A DNA stretch of 47,215 nucleotides from Phoronis australis. Lineage: Eukaryota; Phoronida; Phoronidae. A program made the position numbers and the translations under genes. Position 1 is the stretch's first letter, and each line of letters begins with the position of its first letter. The notes under the pieces are model-generated. The model did not search any database, had not been told where the DNA came from, and saw only the letters and a list, made by a program, of their open reading frames with translations. The DNA lies in the NCBI GenBank assembly GCA_002633005.1, contig NMRA01000099.1, positions 492,684 to 539,898 of the forward strand, written 5' to 3'. Shown here piece after piece: positions 36,062-47,188 of this stretch.

Positions 36062-37091
36062 CTGTAAGCAGATGAAATGTATTTAGTATAAAACAATTTT
36101 GGTGCTTTCGTGAAATGGGAGAGGAATGAAGATATTGAGTGGGAATGCTAGGGGGCCAGTGCCCAGTTGCATGAAACAGTCCCAAATAGGGTTCTCTAAA
36201 TTGTCTGCGTATTTTTGGACTCGTGAAAACATCGATTGCCCTTTCTTGTATTGATTTAGTACCATTACTACGTCAACTTTTGACTTTGATACAAATCGAG
36301 AGTGAACTCTACATTGAATTGTCAATATTAGGGATCTTTTCATGCAACACCCCCAATTTAAGGACTGGCTCCCTATTTATTTTCAATGAAATCTGGGCTC
36401 AGTTATTAGTGATATCATTAGAAAACGTCATTAATCAAAGAGATCATAATAAAGATGAATTGATAGAAAAATATTTCATCTGTGAGTCCACAAAAACACA
36501 AATACGCAAAAAGACTCAGGGACCTTAGTTGAGTCCCCATTTCGGACTGTTTCATGACACCGGCCACAGGGAACTGGACCGAGATATGCCAGCATCACCG
36601 AGAGGAGGCAGAGCAGAGGCAGGCAGGCAATTCGACAGAGGCAGTCCGACAAGCCGGCTGGCAGGTAGGTCGGAAGGCAGGCCGGTAGGTAGGCCGCAGA
36701 CAGGCTGACAGGCAGTCGAACAAACAGACAAACAAGCAGGCCGGTTGGTAGGCTCATTCATCTGTGATCGTAATGAAACACTGCAGGAGGGCAATGAATT
36801 AATACAAAATGATTGATTTCGTCACGAATTTATACGTATACGACATTTCTTACATTGAAATAGTCAGGCCCAACACCATAATCCCTGTGTAGCTGACCCA
36901 GATCTTTCAAAATGTCCACCAATGTTTCCACCTGTCCCGATGATAGGAGCTGCACGGCCTTGTCAACGTGTTCAACAACCCCTCTCGCGTGATTCTGTAA
37001 CTTCACGCACGACCTGTACTCGTCTTCGCTGTCGCCAACCCCAATCATGAATTGGAAACCATTTCTCACGTAGGGGTAGTTCTTGTACAAG
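35930..37091 (-). CDS. Globin gene, last two exons (first exon not found)
   Basis: A heme-binding globin on the minus strand. Two exons (37091-36854, 36061-35930) give 122 residues from late helix B to the C-terminus. Visible landmarks: YKNYPYVRNGFQF with the CD1 phenylalanine; KLQNHARGVVEHVDKAV with the E7 distal histidine; LVDILKDLGQLHRDYGVGP with the F8 proximal histidine; then EVGESILLTLQQALGDAF and VKQAWANIYGVIAR for helices G and H. Intron positions fit the ancestral B12.2 and G7.0 sites. The A-helix exon with the start codon lies further upstream (higher coordinates) or outside the window. The role, oxygen storage, sensing or other, cannot be read from sequence. There is no lesion. It resembles intracellular single-domain or neuroglobin-like invertebrate globins. 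Confidence 0.92.
36601..36752. repeat. GGCAGGCAGG/GGTAGGTAGG-type degenerate tandem repeat
   Basis: An irregular array of GGCAG, GGTAG, ACAGACA and CCGG words in the globin G7.0 intron. It produces spurious Cys/Pro/Leu-rich open frames on the minus strand. Confidence 0.85.
36854..37091 (-). CDS. Globin central exon (heme pocket)
   Basis: Acceptor TTTCTTTAG and donor AAT|GTAAGA. It starts with one base completing the split B12.2 codon, then encodes 79 residues. It contains both heme-pocket histidines (QNHARG, QLHRDYG) and the CD-corner phenylalanine. Confidence 0.95.
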
Positions 37092-37124
37092 CTAAAGAAA
37101 CAATTACCGCAATCACATTATTAT

Positions 37125-37132
37125 AATCATCG

Positions 37133-37180
<48 letters not shown>

Positions 37181-37430
37181 CCATCATTATCATCAATTAT
37201 CGTCATCATCATGATCTTCATTACCAAGCCATCATCATCACGTACCCCTATCATCATCATCCTCGTCATCGTCGTCGTAATCATCACCAGTCATAATTAT
37301 CATGATCTTCATTACCACCACCATCATCATCACCACCACCATCATCATCACTACCACCATCATCATCATCGTCGTCGTCGTCGTCATCATCATCATCTTC
37401 ATCATCATCAATCGTCATTATCATCATCTT
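37125..37430. repeat. CAT/CGT trinucleotide microsatellite
   Basis: A long imperfect (CAT)n tract with CGT, CAC and CTT variants begins about 35 bp outside the globin exon's splice acceptor. It gives spurious poly-His and poly-Asp frames. It lies in the B12.2 intron if exon 1 is upstream. Confidence 0.95.
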
Positions 37431-38209
37431 CAATGTCAACATTGTTAATCTAGTGTTTTTGTCAGAGGTTCATACACCCAAGTACGCGATAAAAATAAAG
37501 GCAGAGGAAATGACAAAAACTTACAAAATAATACAGTTTTACATAACAAAATAATTCGCCTTCCTTCAGGTTATTATAACAGCCGCTTACAATTAACCTT
37601 CCTTGGAGAAACTGGTTCTGGTACCAGGGTCTAATATTTGTATTCAAAATCGAACTCGAAATTACTTTTGGCAATTTCCGGATATGTGTCTACTGTACTA
37701 GGGCACATTATGGTTACGTGGCTTGTTATCTCTTCCACGTTGGCACCGGCTGTTGCGAGTCTGTACTCGAAATTTCGAGTTTTTACTTGAAATCTAGTTT
37801 TTACTCGAGTTTGAAGCTTAATTGAAACTAGGGATCATCAAATGCAAATCCACAGCACATAAAAACAGACACATATCTTGAGTTCGAGCAAAAATAGAAT
37901 GTAAAATGTCAACAATAATTATATCAAATTCCATTTCGAATACAAAGATTAGACACCGGGCACCGATCAAATGTTTATTATTTATTAAAAATATGATTCT
38001 ACCACACCGAGTGATAAAGAGTATTTAGGATACTGACTTCAAATTTCATTTTACCACAACAGTTGATTCTTCATTACAAAGTTAAACAGGGATATAAACC
38101 ACCCTTACCCGACACACGGCAAACTTCTTCCACGAGTAAAAATCCTTACTACCAACGGAACCACAAAGAAGCTGGGTTGTATGTGTGCCCCAGTGAGTTT
38201 GGTTGGAGT
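37431..38209. other. No gene recognised
   Basis: AT-rich. A good minus-strand donor-like GTCGG|GTAAGG occurs near 38110-38120 after an open stretch. The encoded residues are not globin-like, so it was not taken as globin exon 1. Confidence 0.35.
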
Positions 38210-38365
38210 CAGTGGAGGATTTAGAGGGGGGCCAAGGGGGCGTGCCCCCCTTAAAACTCTCCAGATTCCATTTGGCAATTTGGGAGGGTGCGAATGTCTA
38301 ACGGGGAAAATCCTAGTTAATACTCTGCCTGCCCCCCCCCACTAAAAATCCTGGATTCACCCCTG
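38210..38365. mobile_element. 156 bp hAT-like MITE
   Basis: The left end CAGTGGAGGATTTAGAGGG and the right end CCTGGATTCACCCCTG are imperfect inverted repeats of the hAT-like CAGTGGCGGATTTAG type. The 8 bp flanks differ, so no target duplication is visible. Confidence 0.6.
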
Positions 38366-38671
38366 CACCACATATCAAAAGCATGTTCAATAACTGAGAC
38401 ATTCGCCTGCTCGCTCGAAATCACTCTCGTTAGCCAGCCGTATGACACCACTGGGAGAATCATGCAGTCAATTCAGATTTACGTTATGAAAAACTTCCAA
38501 TTGCTTTGATCCCTGCTTTCTTACATAATCAGATGTTTGTCTTCCATTCAATGGGGGTAACATTATGTCGAGCGTCCTTTATTGTACTCAGTGTATTTGC
38601 AAGCCAACTGCAATTTAGAATAGATAGTGTCTGCGAGCTCGCGACATTGGATATTCACGGGATTTTGTCAG

Positions 38672-38903
38672 CAGTAAGCGCAGAACACTCGGGAGAGGAG
38701 ATTATGGAAAGCCAACTTGTTCATTTGAGAACGTGTGCATTGCACAGTTCATATGGGTGTAATACACTCGTGAAATCACTGATAGCGCATACCACTGTCA
38801 CGGCGCCACCTATTTGGTTACGTACCTTGCGTTGCACTGAACACGCCCAGATCCAACAAACACCAGACTTCAGTCATACCAAAACGTGTTCCTTATTAAA
38901 ATG
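38672..38903 (+). repeat. Dispersed repeat, inverted copy of 33127-33386
   Basis: It lies inside a 132-codon open frame (38506-38904). The match to the 33 kb copy is at the DNA level, and the 33 kb copy is not open. The frame is therefore repeat sequence and not a gene. Confidence 0.75.
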
Positions 38904-38904
38904 A

Positions 38905-38975
38905 CGTCTGACGGCCAAAGTTCTGGAAAATACTCTGGCCCCCCCTCCCAACTCAAAATCCTGGATCCGCCCCTG
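38905..38975. mobile_element. hAT-like right end (solo)
   Basis: AATACTCTGGCCCCCCCTCC, then CAAAATCCTGGATCCGCCC and CTG, repeats the right end of the 38210-38365 element. No matching left end was identified nearby. Confidence 0.5.
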
Positions 38976-40400
38976 GGGGTACTGTGTCACTATGAAGTCG
39001 TAAATTAACGACTTTTTAGTACGATCAGTCTAAGTTTTGACGTAAGTCTCCGTTGACTGGCTCTGCGACGTTTTGGTGAAATAGGCTCCGTGTTCAGTGA
39101 CGAAGGGTTTTGTGTATGGTAAGTTTTAGGTTGTGCTGTGAGTGGTAAGGATGCGCGTGCGTGGTAACCACTAGAATTTACTTCCTTTATTAAGCCAAGA
39201 CGGCAATGTTCTGTGTGTCAAGCTGTATGGTGTTCTTTGCAACACGGCAACACAATAGAAATTTTATCCTTTATTTCCACTGAAATCTTGCGCTCCACAA
39301 AACACCCATTTTGGTATCAAATTTTTAATTGTATACCATTTGATATTAATACCAGTTCATGGAGAGGGACCGAAGGCATCCATGGCTACTCTGTTCATGT
39401 CTTTCTTATCTTTAACATTTTTCTGAAGGGGCCCATGAGTCTCACGGTGAGAACCCTAATGATAGAACCAATTATCCAGTTTTTATGAAATCCTGCAATA
39501 ACTTTTGTTTAGGACGGTGACCCCCTGCTGAAAAGACTGTGAGCCGATGATGAAACCAACTGTCACTCTATTCTAGATGTTTAAATGAACCAGAATTCAC
39601 GTTTACGCGAAGAATTTCTGAAATTCTGTTGGAGGGAGATCCCCAAACCCCTTTGGAATGCCCCGTCTCCCGTGCTCTACCGGTTGCCCGTCAATGACTA
39701 TAGTGCACTGTACAATACTGCTTCCGGAATTGCCTGAAAATTCCATTCCGTGAATTATCGGTTTAAAAAGTCTTGTAAGTTAACAATATCGGCAGTTAAC
39801 TAAAAGTGAATGCTGTACGTGTCTAGTTTTTTTACATGTGACGGCCTAACGTGCCAGGGATATTCTCTTCTCTAGTGTCCGATAACCTGTAACTGCTTTC
39901 ATTTACACGTTTATGCACCTCAAGCTGATTTCTAGTTCTAGATAATTTTTGACTATCATGAGATAATCCTGTAAGAAATTTATGATCTTTCAGTCTATGC
40001 GGGAAAGTCTCTGTCATCCTATACCAAACAGTAAAGTGCACTAGATAATTTTTGCCAATCTGAAAGAACTCACTGAGAAGTTGCAGTAGTGTTTCGATGA
40101 ATTTTTAGTGATGAATTTCCGGCAGTTCAATAACATTCGCTCTCCTGCGGTTGGTAGCTTCTAGAAACTCGGGTACTCGTTTTCAACAAGGAATTTTGAA
40201 ACGGCCAGTGTATCAGGGACCACGCAACCGTTCCCTTTCACAGTATACCCCTTCAATTCATGGCCCCAAAGTGAATCTTGGCCGATCATATGATACAGGG
40301 CTCCCCGATAGGCTTTTTGTTTAATCACTTAAACCGAGCGAATCTAGAATAACAATTGAATATCTGTAGAAAACCCGTGTATACAAGGTTTTTGTTACAG
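38976..40400. other. No gene recognised
   Basis: Only short open frames with no recognisable content. If the exon at 40401 is real, part of this is its upstream intron. Confidence 0.35.
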
Positions 40401-40589
40401 GTGAAACAGGATCCTCCACCTTCACGATTAGGTCTAGTGTTGAAAAACTGTCAATACACTGGGTGTACTGTAACTAGATCACTGCGTGATGATGCAGCAT
40501 CGGCGTATTTGCAACCTCACGACTTCATACCGGAATTCTGGGGCCGGGATATTCCCATAGAAAAGTATACTGAACGTATAAGTCAATAG
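40401..40589 (+). CDS. Likely terminal coding exon of an unidentified gene
   Basis: A strong acceptor (GGTTTTTGTTACAG) is followed by 62 codons in phase 0 and TAG. The product begins VKQDPPPSRLGLVLKNC and ends HDFIPEFWGRDIPIEKYT then ERISQ. Its composition is protein-like (acidic, aromatic and Pro-rich end). The splice site and the start of the good frame coincide, which favours a real last exon. I do not recognise the family. No upstream partner exon was found on the plus strand between here and 38 kb. Confidence 0.4.
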   Translation: MKQDPPPSRLGLVLKNCQYTGCTVTRSLRDDAASAYLQPHDFIPEFWGRDIPIEKYTERISQ

Positions 40590-42618
40590 GGTGACTTTTT
40601 CGATATCAGTTTCGTCACGAAAAGGTACCATTTAAGATTTAATTCCCAACAACTAGGTTCACCATGGGAGTTTCCAACAAATCTACACAGAAGCTTTGAA
40701 TTTTGAAAACACGTATTTCTAAAATTAAGGTTTCAAAATAATGTACACTCCTGGGGGGAGGCAACAGTATGTGTCAGGTGTGGCCGGGAGACTCGATGAA
40801 TAAGTCACAACGGCCCTTTTTGAAGTTTACTCTCTAAATGTTTGTGTCGTTGTTCTAATTTTCCAGATGCACTTCCCGTCAGAACATAGTCAAATACCCC
40901 CGGGACTGAGTTGCACGTGAGTAACCGCGACGTCTTAATAATAATCGGAATCAATGCATCTTAAAATGAAGAAAATATAGCTACTGTTGGTAACACGATG
41001 CCATGCCACTAACCCTTGGTCGCACCGTGACGTTCTGCAGGCGGAGTTAATCTGCACTCGATAAGCGTATTTTTACCCCAAAACTCTGATTGTGCCATAT
41101 TTTACTGAAGCAGAAATCAAAAAAAAAACTTTCTTAACATTTTAACCCAGTACGTCTTGTCGTAAATTGGTTTCAACCGGCATAGAAAAGTCAACTTGGT
41201 TTCATCTGATGCCAAAGTAGTATGATTATTCTTGGCATTCTTATTGACAGTACAGAATGCCTTCCAAATTCACTTCTCATGACAACACTCCAACAGGTGA
41301 CTAATTGGCATCCTTCAAATTTCTCAGTGACACTATTGTAAGTGTGCTTAATATAAGGTGCCGAATGACTTGAAATCTCACATTAAAGGTGGATGGCTCA
41401 TGCAAAACGAGTCCACCTCAGGATCATTGCGTAAGTTTCTTAATGCCATATTTCCCTTTCGCTGAATGAATCGAATTTACGTATACGTTGCTATATACCG
41501 CGAACCCTTAGAGTTATTGAGCGACAAGAGCATGCACTGAAACGTTTGCCGCTTATCACAAACTGTTTTAGTCTTTGTATTATATCCGAGTCACTTAAAT
41601 TTCAAATAGCAAAATCTGCTAAGATACTATACAATGACTCCCAGCTCAAGTTAAGAAGCGAAAACATACTTAACAAATATGTTCATTCCCACAGCGTCAA
41701 AGGTCGCCCCGGAGTTCTTCACGGTGCTCCAAGATGTTTCTACTAAGGAGATATCCTTGTCAGTAACCTCCGCCTGTGTCATGATTATGAGCCTTCTATC
41801 CGTCTTGTGTGTCGCTTACTTGTAGTCTGTGTCCAGCTCCTTCTTTTTGTCTCTTAGGCAACTGCCGGTGTCACCTGCCCGAGAAAAAGGCGTGTTCCAA
41901 GGATTTGTGGGTAGTGTCAATCAGTCACCGGCTGTGACCACCTTTCTTACGTTGAGCCCAACACTCGTCGGACCCTGCCGGGATGATGTTCTTTTAACGT
42001 CTTTGTAACAGCTAACGTCTAGCCTATAGCCCACGTAAAGCCTATTATGATATTGAATAGAAATGTCTTAGGTCGAGTTCAAGAAAATTTCCTTTCATTC
42101 TGTCAATCGTTAATTTGTAGCTTGTATGCTGACATGTATGAAATTGAAAATAGGAAATCTTAGGACGGTACTTAAAAAGTTTAATGATGGTTTTAGAAAC
42201 AGATCTGTAGTTTGTGTTATACCAGACATTGCGTGAAGCTGGCCCGCCTGTTGGGACAACCGTGTATTCAGCTCAGAGCTCTGGCATTGATGTTTCTGTT
42301 TATGTATTTTTATACACGACCTGGAATTTGTTACGACACGACTGGTTAATAACACCGAGTACGTAATTTTTTTGATATTACATGGGCGAATGAAAAAGTA
42401 GTGCAAAGTAGAACTCTACGCCTTACACTTTATCGTCTGCAAAACACCAAAACAACCAAACGCGTGTCAACCAAACAATGCCCGGAATTACCGTGAAGGT
42501 GACAAGGTTATGATTGAAAAATCGGGTGTCGCAACTGTACGTACTCCCATTCGGAATGACATACAAACATATTCCTTTGTTGTGCATAAGTAGGGGCTTG
42601 CAGTTACACGAAAACGGG
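40590..42618. other. No gene recognised
   Basis: Short open frames only (for example 41546-41746, +). Possible flank of the LINE that starts at about 42619. Confidence 0.35.
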
Positions 42619-44040
42619 TAGTTTAAATCTGATAACTTTGAACTGCTGGGGTTTGAATAATGACTTGAAACGTCAACAGCTGTTTATCTATTTACGAAAA
42701 CAAATGGTGGATGTAGGGTTCTTACAAGAAACATTTAGTTATATTAAGTCCATCAATAGTTGGTGTCAACGGTGGTCATGTGAAATATATGCAATGCATG
42801 GCTCGGAACAAAGTAAGGGAGTAGCTATTCTTTGCAAGAAAAATTTAAATTTAAAAGCCAACAGTTTTTGGTGATAATGATAAGCGGTATATTGGAATCG
42901 AGGCGGAGGTTAGTGACTCTCCTTATGTTTTTTTGAATGTTTATTTCCCAAACATCAGTAGTGCCCAATTGTCTTTTTTGGAAAACATTTCTGCCGTTCT
43001 TGACAGATATATTAAGAACAACAATATAATTTGTGCAGGATACGTCCACTGCCCCTTGGCAAATATCGATAAACAAGGAATAAAAGATGTCAGTGACAAA
43101 CATATGGTTGTATCAAAAATTAATGATTTTGCTCAAAAGTATAATCTCTTTGAAGTATGGAGAAGTCAAAATCCAGGCAAAACGCAATTCACGTGCAATT
43201 TACACAGTAGAATAGACTTCTGGTTTCGCTCTAAGGTTTTAAAGTATCACCTTCAGTGTAAAATAAATAATGATTTTGTGCTCTCTGACCATTCTGTAGT
43301 AAAGTTAGTACTTGCACGTTCAGAGGCTATACCAAGAGGACCTGGGCGTTGGAAAATTAGCAATAGTCTTTTTGGCAATGAAGAATATGTCCACTGTCTC
43401 AAAAAAGTGACACATGCCAGTATGGAAAACAAGCATTTAAAATGGGAAATAATAAAAATGAAAATAACAGAATTCGCCATAGGATTTCCAAAAAGAAAAT
43501 CAAAAAGGGACAATGCTTTAGAGAATAGCTTAATAAATCAAATTAATGTCGTGGCTAGTGAATTAGCCACAGGCAAGGTAGATAAAAAACTGTACAGTTC
43601 TTAGAAATAGTTAAGTCAAAGCTGAAACAGCTGCAGTCTCATAGAATATTGGGTCAAATAATACGGAGCAAGATTCAGCTAATTGAAGAGGGGAAATGCG
43701 ATTCCAATTTTTGGCACTCAAGAAAAGAGAAATTTCAAAAATAAATGTGTCATTGTTATTAAAAATAAAAACGATGAAATCATCAAGAATAGTTTAGAAA
43801 TTGAAGCTGAACTGGTAGACTTTTTGTCTACTCTTTATGCCGCTGGTCACCGGGTTGATCAGAATATTACTCCTCCAAATCTCTTCAATCTTCCGAATAT
43901 ATTAGAACCTTGCGATGCAGATTTATTAGACAAACCACTGTCTGACGAAGAATTTGTTGAAGTATTAAATAACTCTGATAATAATAAGTCTCCAGGAAAT
44001 GATGAGCTCAGTTATAAATTCTACAAGTGTTCTCGAACGT
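42619..44040 (+). pseudogene. Broken L1/Tx1-like LINE: endonuclease and start of reverse transcriptase
   Basis: An APE-type endonuclease begins ITLNCWGLNN (L1-like NxRGLN start) and continues through VGFLQETF (catalytic Glu region) and HGSEQSKGVAIL. After a frame change near 42870 come NVYFPNISS and RIDFWF then LSDHSVVKL, the C-terminal D-H catalytic motif. After further frame breaks (about 43605-43690) the reverse-transcriptase approach motif DNNKSPGNDELSYKFYK appears at about 43975-44030. The element then stops abruptly. Frameshifts and the missing palm domain make it dead. Confidence 0.85.
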
Positions 44041-44455
44041 TTTTTAGCAGATGGGGCTTGATGGTTGTCTTTATACTGCCCCGTCAGAACAGTTACCAGT
44101 TGAGCAGGGCCAGAACTCTTAGGTGCTCATGGAACAGGCTTGTCACGGAAATGCGGCTTTAGTGTGGCTTCGCGGAGTGACTGCAGCCTGTCGGAGACAC
44201 CCTGCATTCCGGCGAGTTCGTGCAGTATATCGGTTCGGGAAAATCTGGGCTGTACGAGAGCAATTCTCAGCGCCCAGTTTTGTATCCTTTGTAGTTTTTT
44301 GATTGGGGAAGGAGCACATGTTGACATATCGATTGCATCACATTCGAATAGGGGCCTGATGAAGATTTTATAGATCAGCAGTAGGCTGTCGCTCCTAGCG
44401 TCCCACCCTGTGCCCTTCAATCGATACATAACCTTGACTCTGTAGTCCATTCGAC
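44041..44455 (-). pseudogene. Jockey/CR1-like LINE fragment (end of reverse transcriptase)
   Basis: The minus strand encodes LLLIYKIFIRPLFEC, PIKKLQRIQNWALRI and DILHELAGM followed by SDRLQSL. This is the typical thumb or after-palm region of Jockey/CR1-type non-LTR retrotransposons (…RPxxEY…KLQxxQNxALRxI…). The upstream part of the transcriptase is absent beyond about 44455. It points towards, and directly abuts, the plus-strand L1-like fragment. Confidence 0.8.
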
Positions 44456-45126
44456 TGTAGGAAGCCTAGAAAATCACTTCCTTGGCCACTTTTTGGGGGC
44501 AAGATAATTTTGGTGTTTTTAAGGTCACTAAGTAGTATACTTTAAGAATCTAAAAAGTTCCCAAGGTTTGGCTAGCACGTTTCGAGAAATTTGACCTAAA
44601 ATATATGACTTTTTGCAAAATTTGACACAGAAAACCAATCTTCAAAAACCAAAAACACTAGACTAAAACTGAATGACAATCTGATTGAATTTTGTTCATT
44701 TGAAGTTATTGAACAAGGAAAGTGATAAAAATTATGACATTAGGCGGAAAATTGCTCAAAAAAAGAGAAAAGTAAAATTTTAGCAGCGCTTCCTGTTGGC
44801 CACAAAACTGTATTCTGAACTCCTACAAAAAGAACTATACTGTTAATCATTTAGAACTTGATAAAGATTTGACATCACAGCCTACATGTGAACACTATAT
44901 ATTTCCAATGATTTTGCAACAAATTTTCTGTCATCAATTTCATTAATTGTCATAATCAATTAACATTATCCCACATTGCAGTTCACTGTCAACTGTTACA
45001 GGGAACGACACACCGAGTAGTGTCAGTCATGAGCATGATAAAATGTTGTTCATATTTTCCATTAGGTTGAAAATTTAAAGTTCTTTAACAACATATCATA
45101 CACTTATTATGTTTCTTCTTCCACTC
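44456..45126. other. No gene recognised; AT-rich
   Basis: No open frame or repeat was recognised by reading. Confidence 0.4.
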
Positions 45127-45574
45127 CATCATCATTTATATCATTATTGTCATCAAAAGTTGTTTTTTGACGAAGACACCGTGTTCACACAGTCTGGACA
45201 GTCACACAACTTAGAACGTGGCATGCCTGACTCCAAACAAGAGCACAGTTTTTTACTGCAACCACTTCTTTTACACTTGCCATTAACATTTTTCATGGCA
45301 TTTTCTGGGGCTAAAGGCAGAGTCATCCAGTGGAGCATCAGACTACCCCACTCCAAAAGCCACCCATTAGCAACTGGAGATGGCGCACTGACATGCTGTT
45401 GCAAGGCTCGTTTGTAAGTGGCACACTGGTAGTTTGCTCTTTTAGTATGTAGCAGCAAACAATCATGATGAGGAGGCAGATCACAGATTTCAACCTGACT
45501 ATGTGGTAGCGGGCTTTATTAACTGTTGATGACCCCCCGCACAGTTTGCATACAAACAGTCCAATGTCTTCCAT
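45127..45574 (-). pseudogene. Decayed Cys-rich repeat-associated protein gene
   Basis: Minus strand, two frames. Upstream: FVCKLCGG then VNKARYHIV. After a frame change: DLPPHHDCLLLHTKRANYQC, PSPVANGWLLEWGSL then HWMTLPLAPE. Then follows a Cys-rich tail, CKRSGCSKKLCSCLESGM then CDCPDCVN. From memory of similar predicted proteins, the order LPP-x-D-L-H-RANYQ, SPxxxGW, W(M/T)xxPAP and a CxC-like tail is common in repetitive gene families of invertebrate genomes. The host element is unclear. The frame break and the lack of a longer N-terminal part suggest a dead copy. Confidence 0.6.
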
Positions 45575-45859
45575 GAGTTAACCAGGAAACACAAATTTTG
45601 AGCCCAACTTTAATGGCAAAGACAAGGTTAAAAAAATATCTCTGCAAGCCTGCACCCTACCCAAAAAAAGTTTTGACAACCGGAATATCGTTTCATCTAA
45701 ACACCTTGTTACAGTAATCCTATTTAACTGAAATAGATAATCTTCACTTTAGCACACAGTATGGCCAAAAACTGAAATTTCATTTTGTCTAAGTGCTCAG
45801 CAAAAGTAAGCATTAAGAGAAATGAGCATCATTACTAGCAGTACATTGTAGATGTTTCG
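45575..45859. other. No gene recognised
   Basis: AT-rich flank. It may contain the unrecognised upstream part of the Cys-rich relic (minus strand). Confidence 0.35.
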
Positions 45860-46170
45860 GTAGATCGGGTTGTCAGGATAGGCCTGAGTCTTACGCCTGA
45901 TTTTGCGTTTGAGTCGGATAAGCACCAGTGTGTCTGCTGAGCACCGCCATGTGAATGGGCTTATCTTCACAGTGGTACAGTTTTTATCCGCTTACCGCTT
46001 GTCGGCTGGAGTACGGAGTGGGATCTCCGTACATTCTATGTTAGTCTCCACATCCCGCTTAGGCAATGACCATCGCCTCTGTTGGCCCGAACCAGAGGCG
46101 ATGCAGAGGCTATAGGCGCCCTGTACGCCGGAAGCTTTTCGGCGAATTATGCCTCGCACCGACTAAACCA
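45860..46170. other. GC-richer stretch with strong hairpins
   Basis: One hairpin is an 8 bp stem GTACGGAG/CTCCGTAC (46011-46018 with 46025-46032). A second is a perfect 11 bp stem CATCGCCTCTG/CAGAGGCGATG (46071-46081 with 46093-46103). A further GCCGGAAGCTTTTCGGC hairpin lies near 46127-46143. On the minus strand GGTTCGGGCC in the second hairpin's loop resembles a Pol III B-box. No known RNA family was recognised. It could be a structured RNA gene, a SINE or a MITE. Confidence 0.4.
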
Positions 46171-47188
46171 TAAAGGTCACGTTGTTATAAATACCTTTTG
46201 CGCATACAGGAAAACCTTAGGAGGTTGTCGATGTGTTTAATTCCTTCCAACTCGAACAAATACTCCCATTATCAAACTTTTTCTTCGAGCAGTCCCTATT
46301 TCAGTTCCCAAAATCGTGAACTCACCATTTTTATACTGCGCACGCTCCAATTTTTACCGCGCTCGCTAGGTGATGTGACTTCATAGACTCTATTCACGCG
46401 GCGGCCATTAAAATCCAAAGCGAGGCTCACTGCGATAAACAAAGCGGAAATTTACATTGCGTGAGTTAAATGGCCGGTCTTTGGAGTCCAACCTGAATAT
46501 TAAATCTTAAAAATGTGTCAAAAATTAACCACAGAGACGTAGAAAAATACTGTTAAAGAACAAGTCAATGCACCAAAGAGTTGTCTGACGAAAGGATATA
46601 GCTTTTTTTTTCGGAAAACTAGGTTCGAAACATGAAAAGTAAACATGCCAAATTGCGGCGATCGTAGTGTTACGGATTAGGTATCATGCTGAATGCAGGG
46701 TAACGTTTCTTCTAATAAATTCTTGATAAAAATGCTTTCTACACGAACCAGGTCATCTGGTCGTATTGTTGAGGAGTTGAAGATATATTCGACAGTGGTG
46801 GCTCATAGCATTTTGCTGTCATGTGCAATTAGTCTCATCTGGTTTAATTTGTTGATCAAGAGTAGGCCTATTAGCTTCAAGCATAGCCTAGGTCATGGTC
46901 AGGTAGGCACTACCGGGACTAACAGCTGATTTGTAATGATCTGAAATAATACTTGAGGTTATTAAATATATATTTTGATTACGATGAAAACTAGGCTCGC
47001 AAATGAAAACAAAAATTATATGACCATCAATTCTGCTTTCTTGGTTTTAATAATTACGTCTATTTCATGTGTTATATTTTTCAAATATCAATCTCGACCA
47101 AGTTGAATTTTAAAATCAAAACCCTTAATTATTTCGTCCAAAGCATAACCTCGTTTTAAAGCTCAATTTCAGTTAACTGGACAGAACA
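46171..47188. other. No gene recognised
   Basis: Short open frames only (46198-46386 and 46693-46929, +), without recognisable content. Confidence 0.35.

Noticed and set aside
36476-36794. Cys/Pro/Leu-rich minus-strand frames
   Set aside because: They are translations of the GGCAGG-type tandem repeat in the globin intron.
37211-37453. Poly-His and poly-Asp open frames
   Set aside because: They are translations of the CAT/CGT microsatellite.
38080-38180. Globin first exon candidate on the minus strand
   Set aside because: A good GTAAGG donor exists, but the residues before it do not resemble a globin A/B helix in the phase required by B12.2.
38506-38904. 132-codon plus-strand frame as a gene
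   Set aside because: Most of it matches, at the DNA level, the inverted repeat copy at 33 kb, which is not open.
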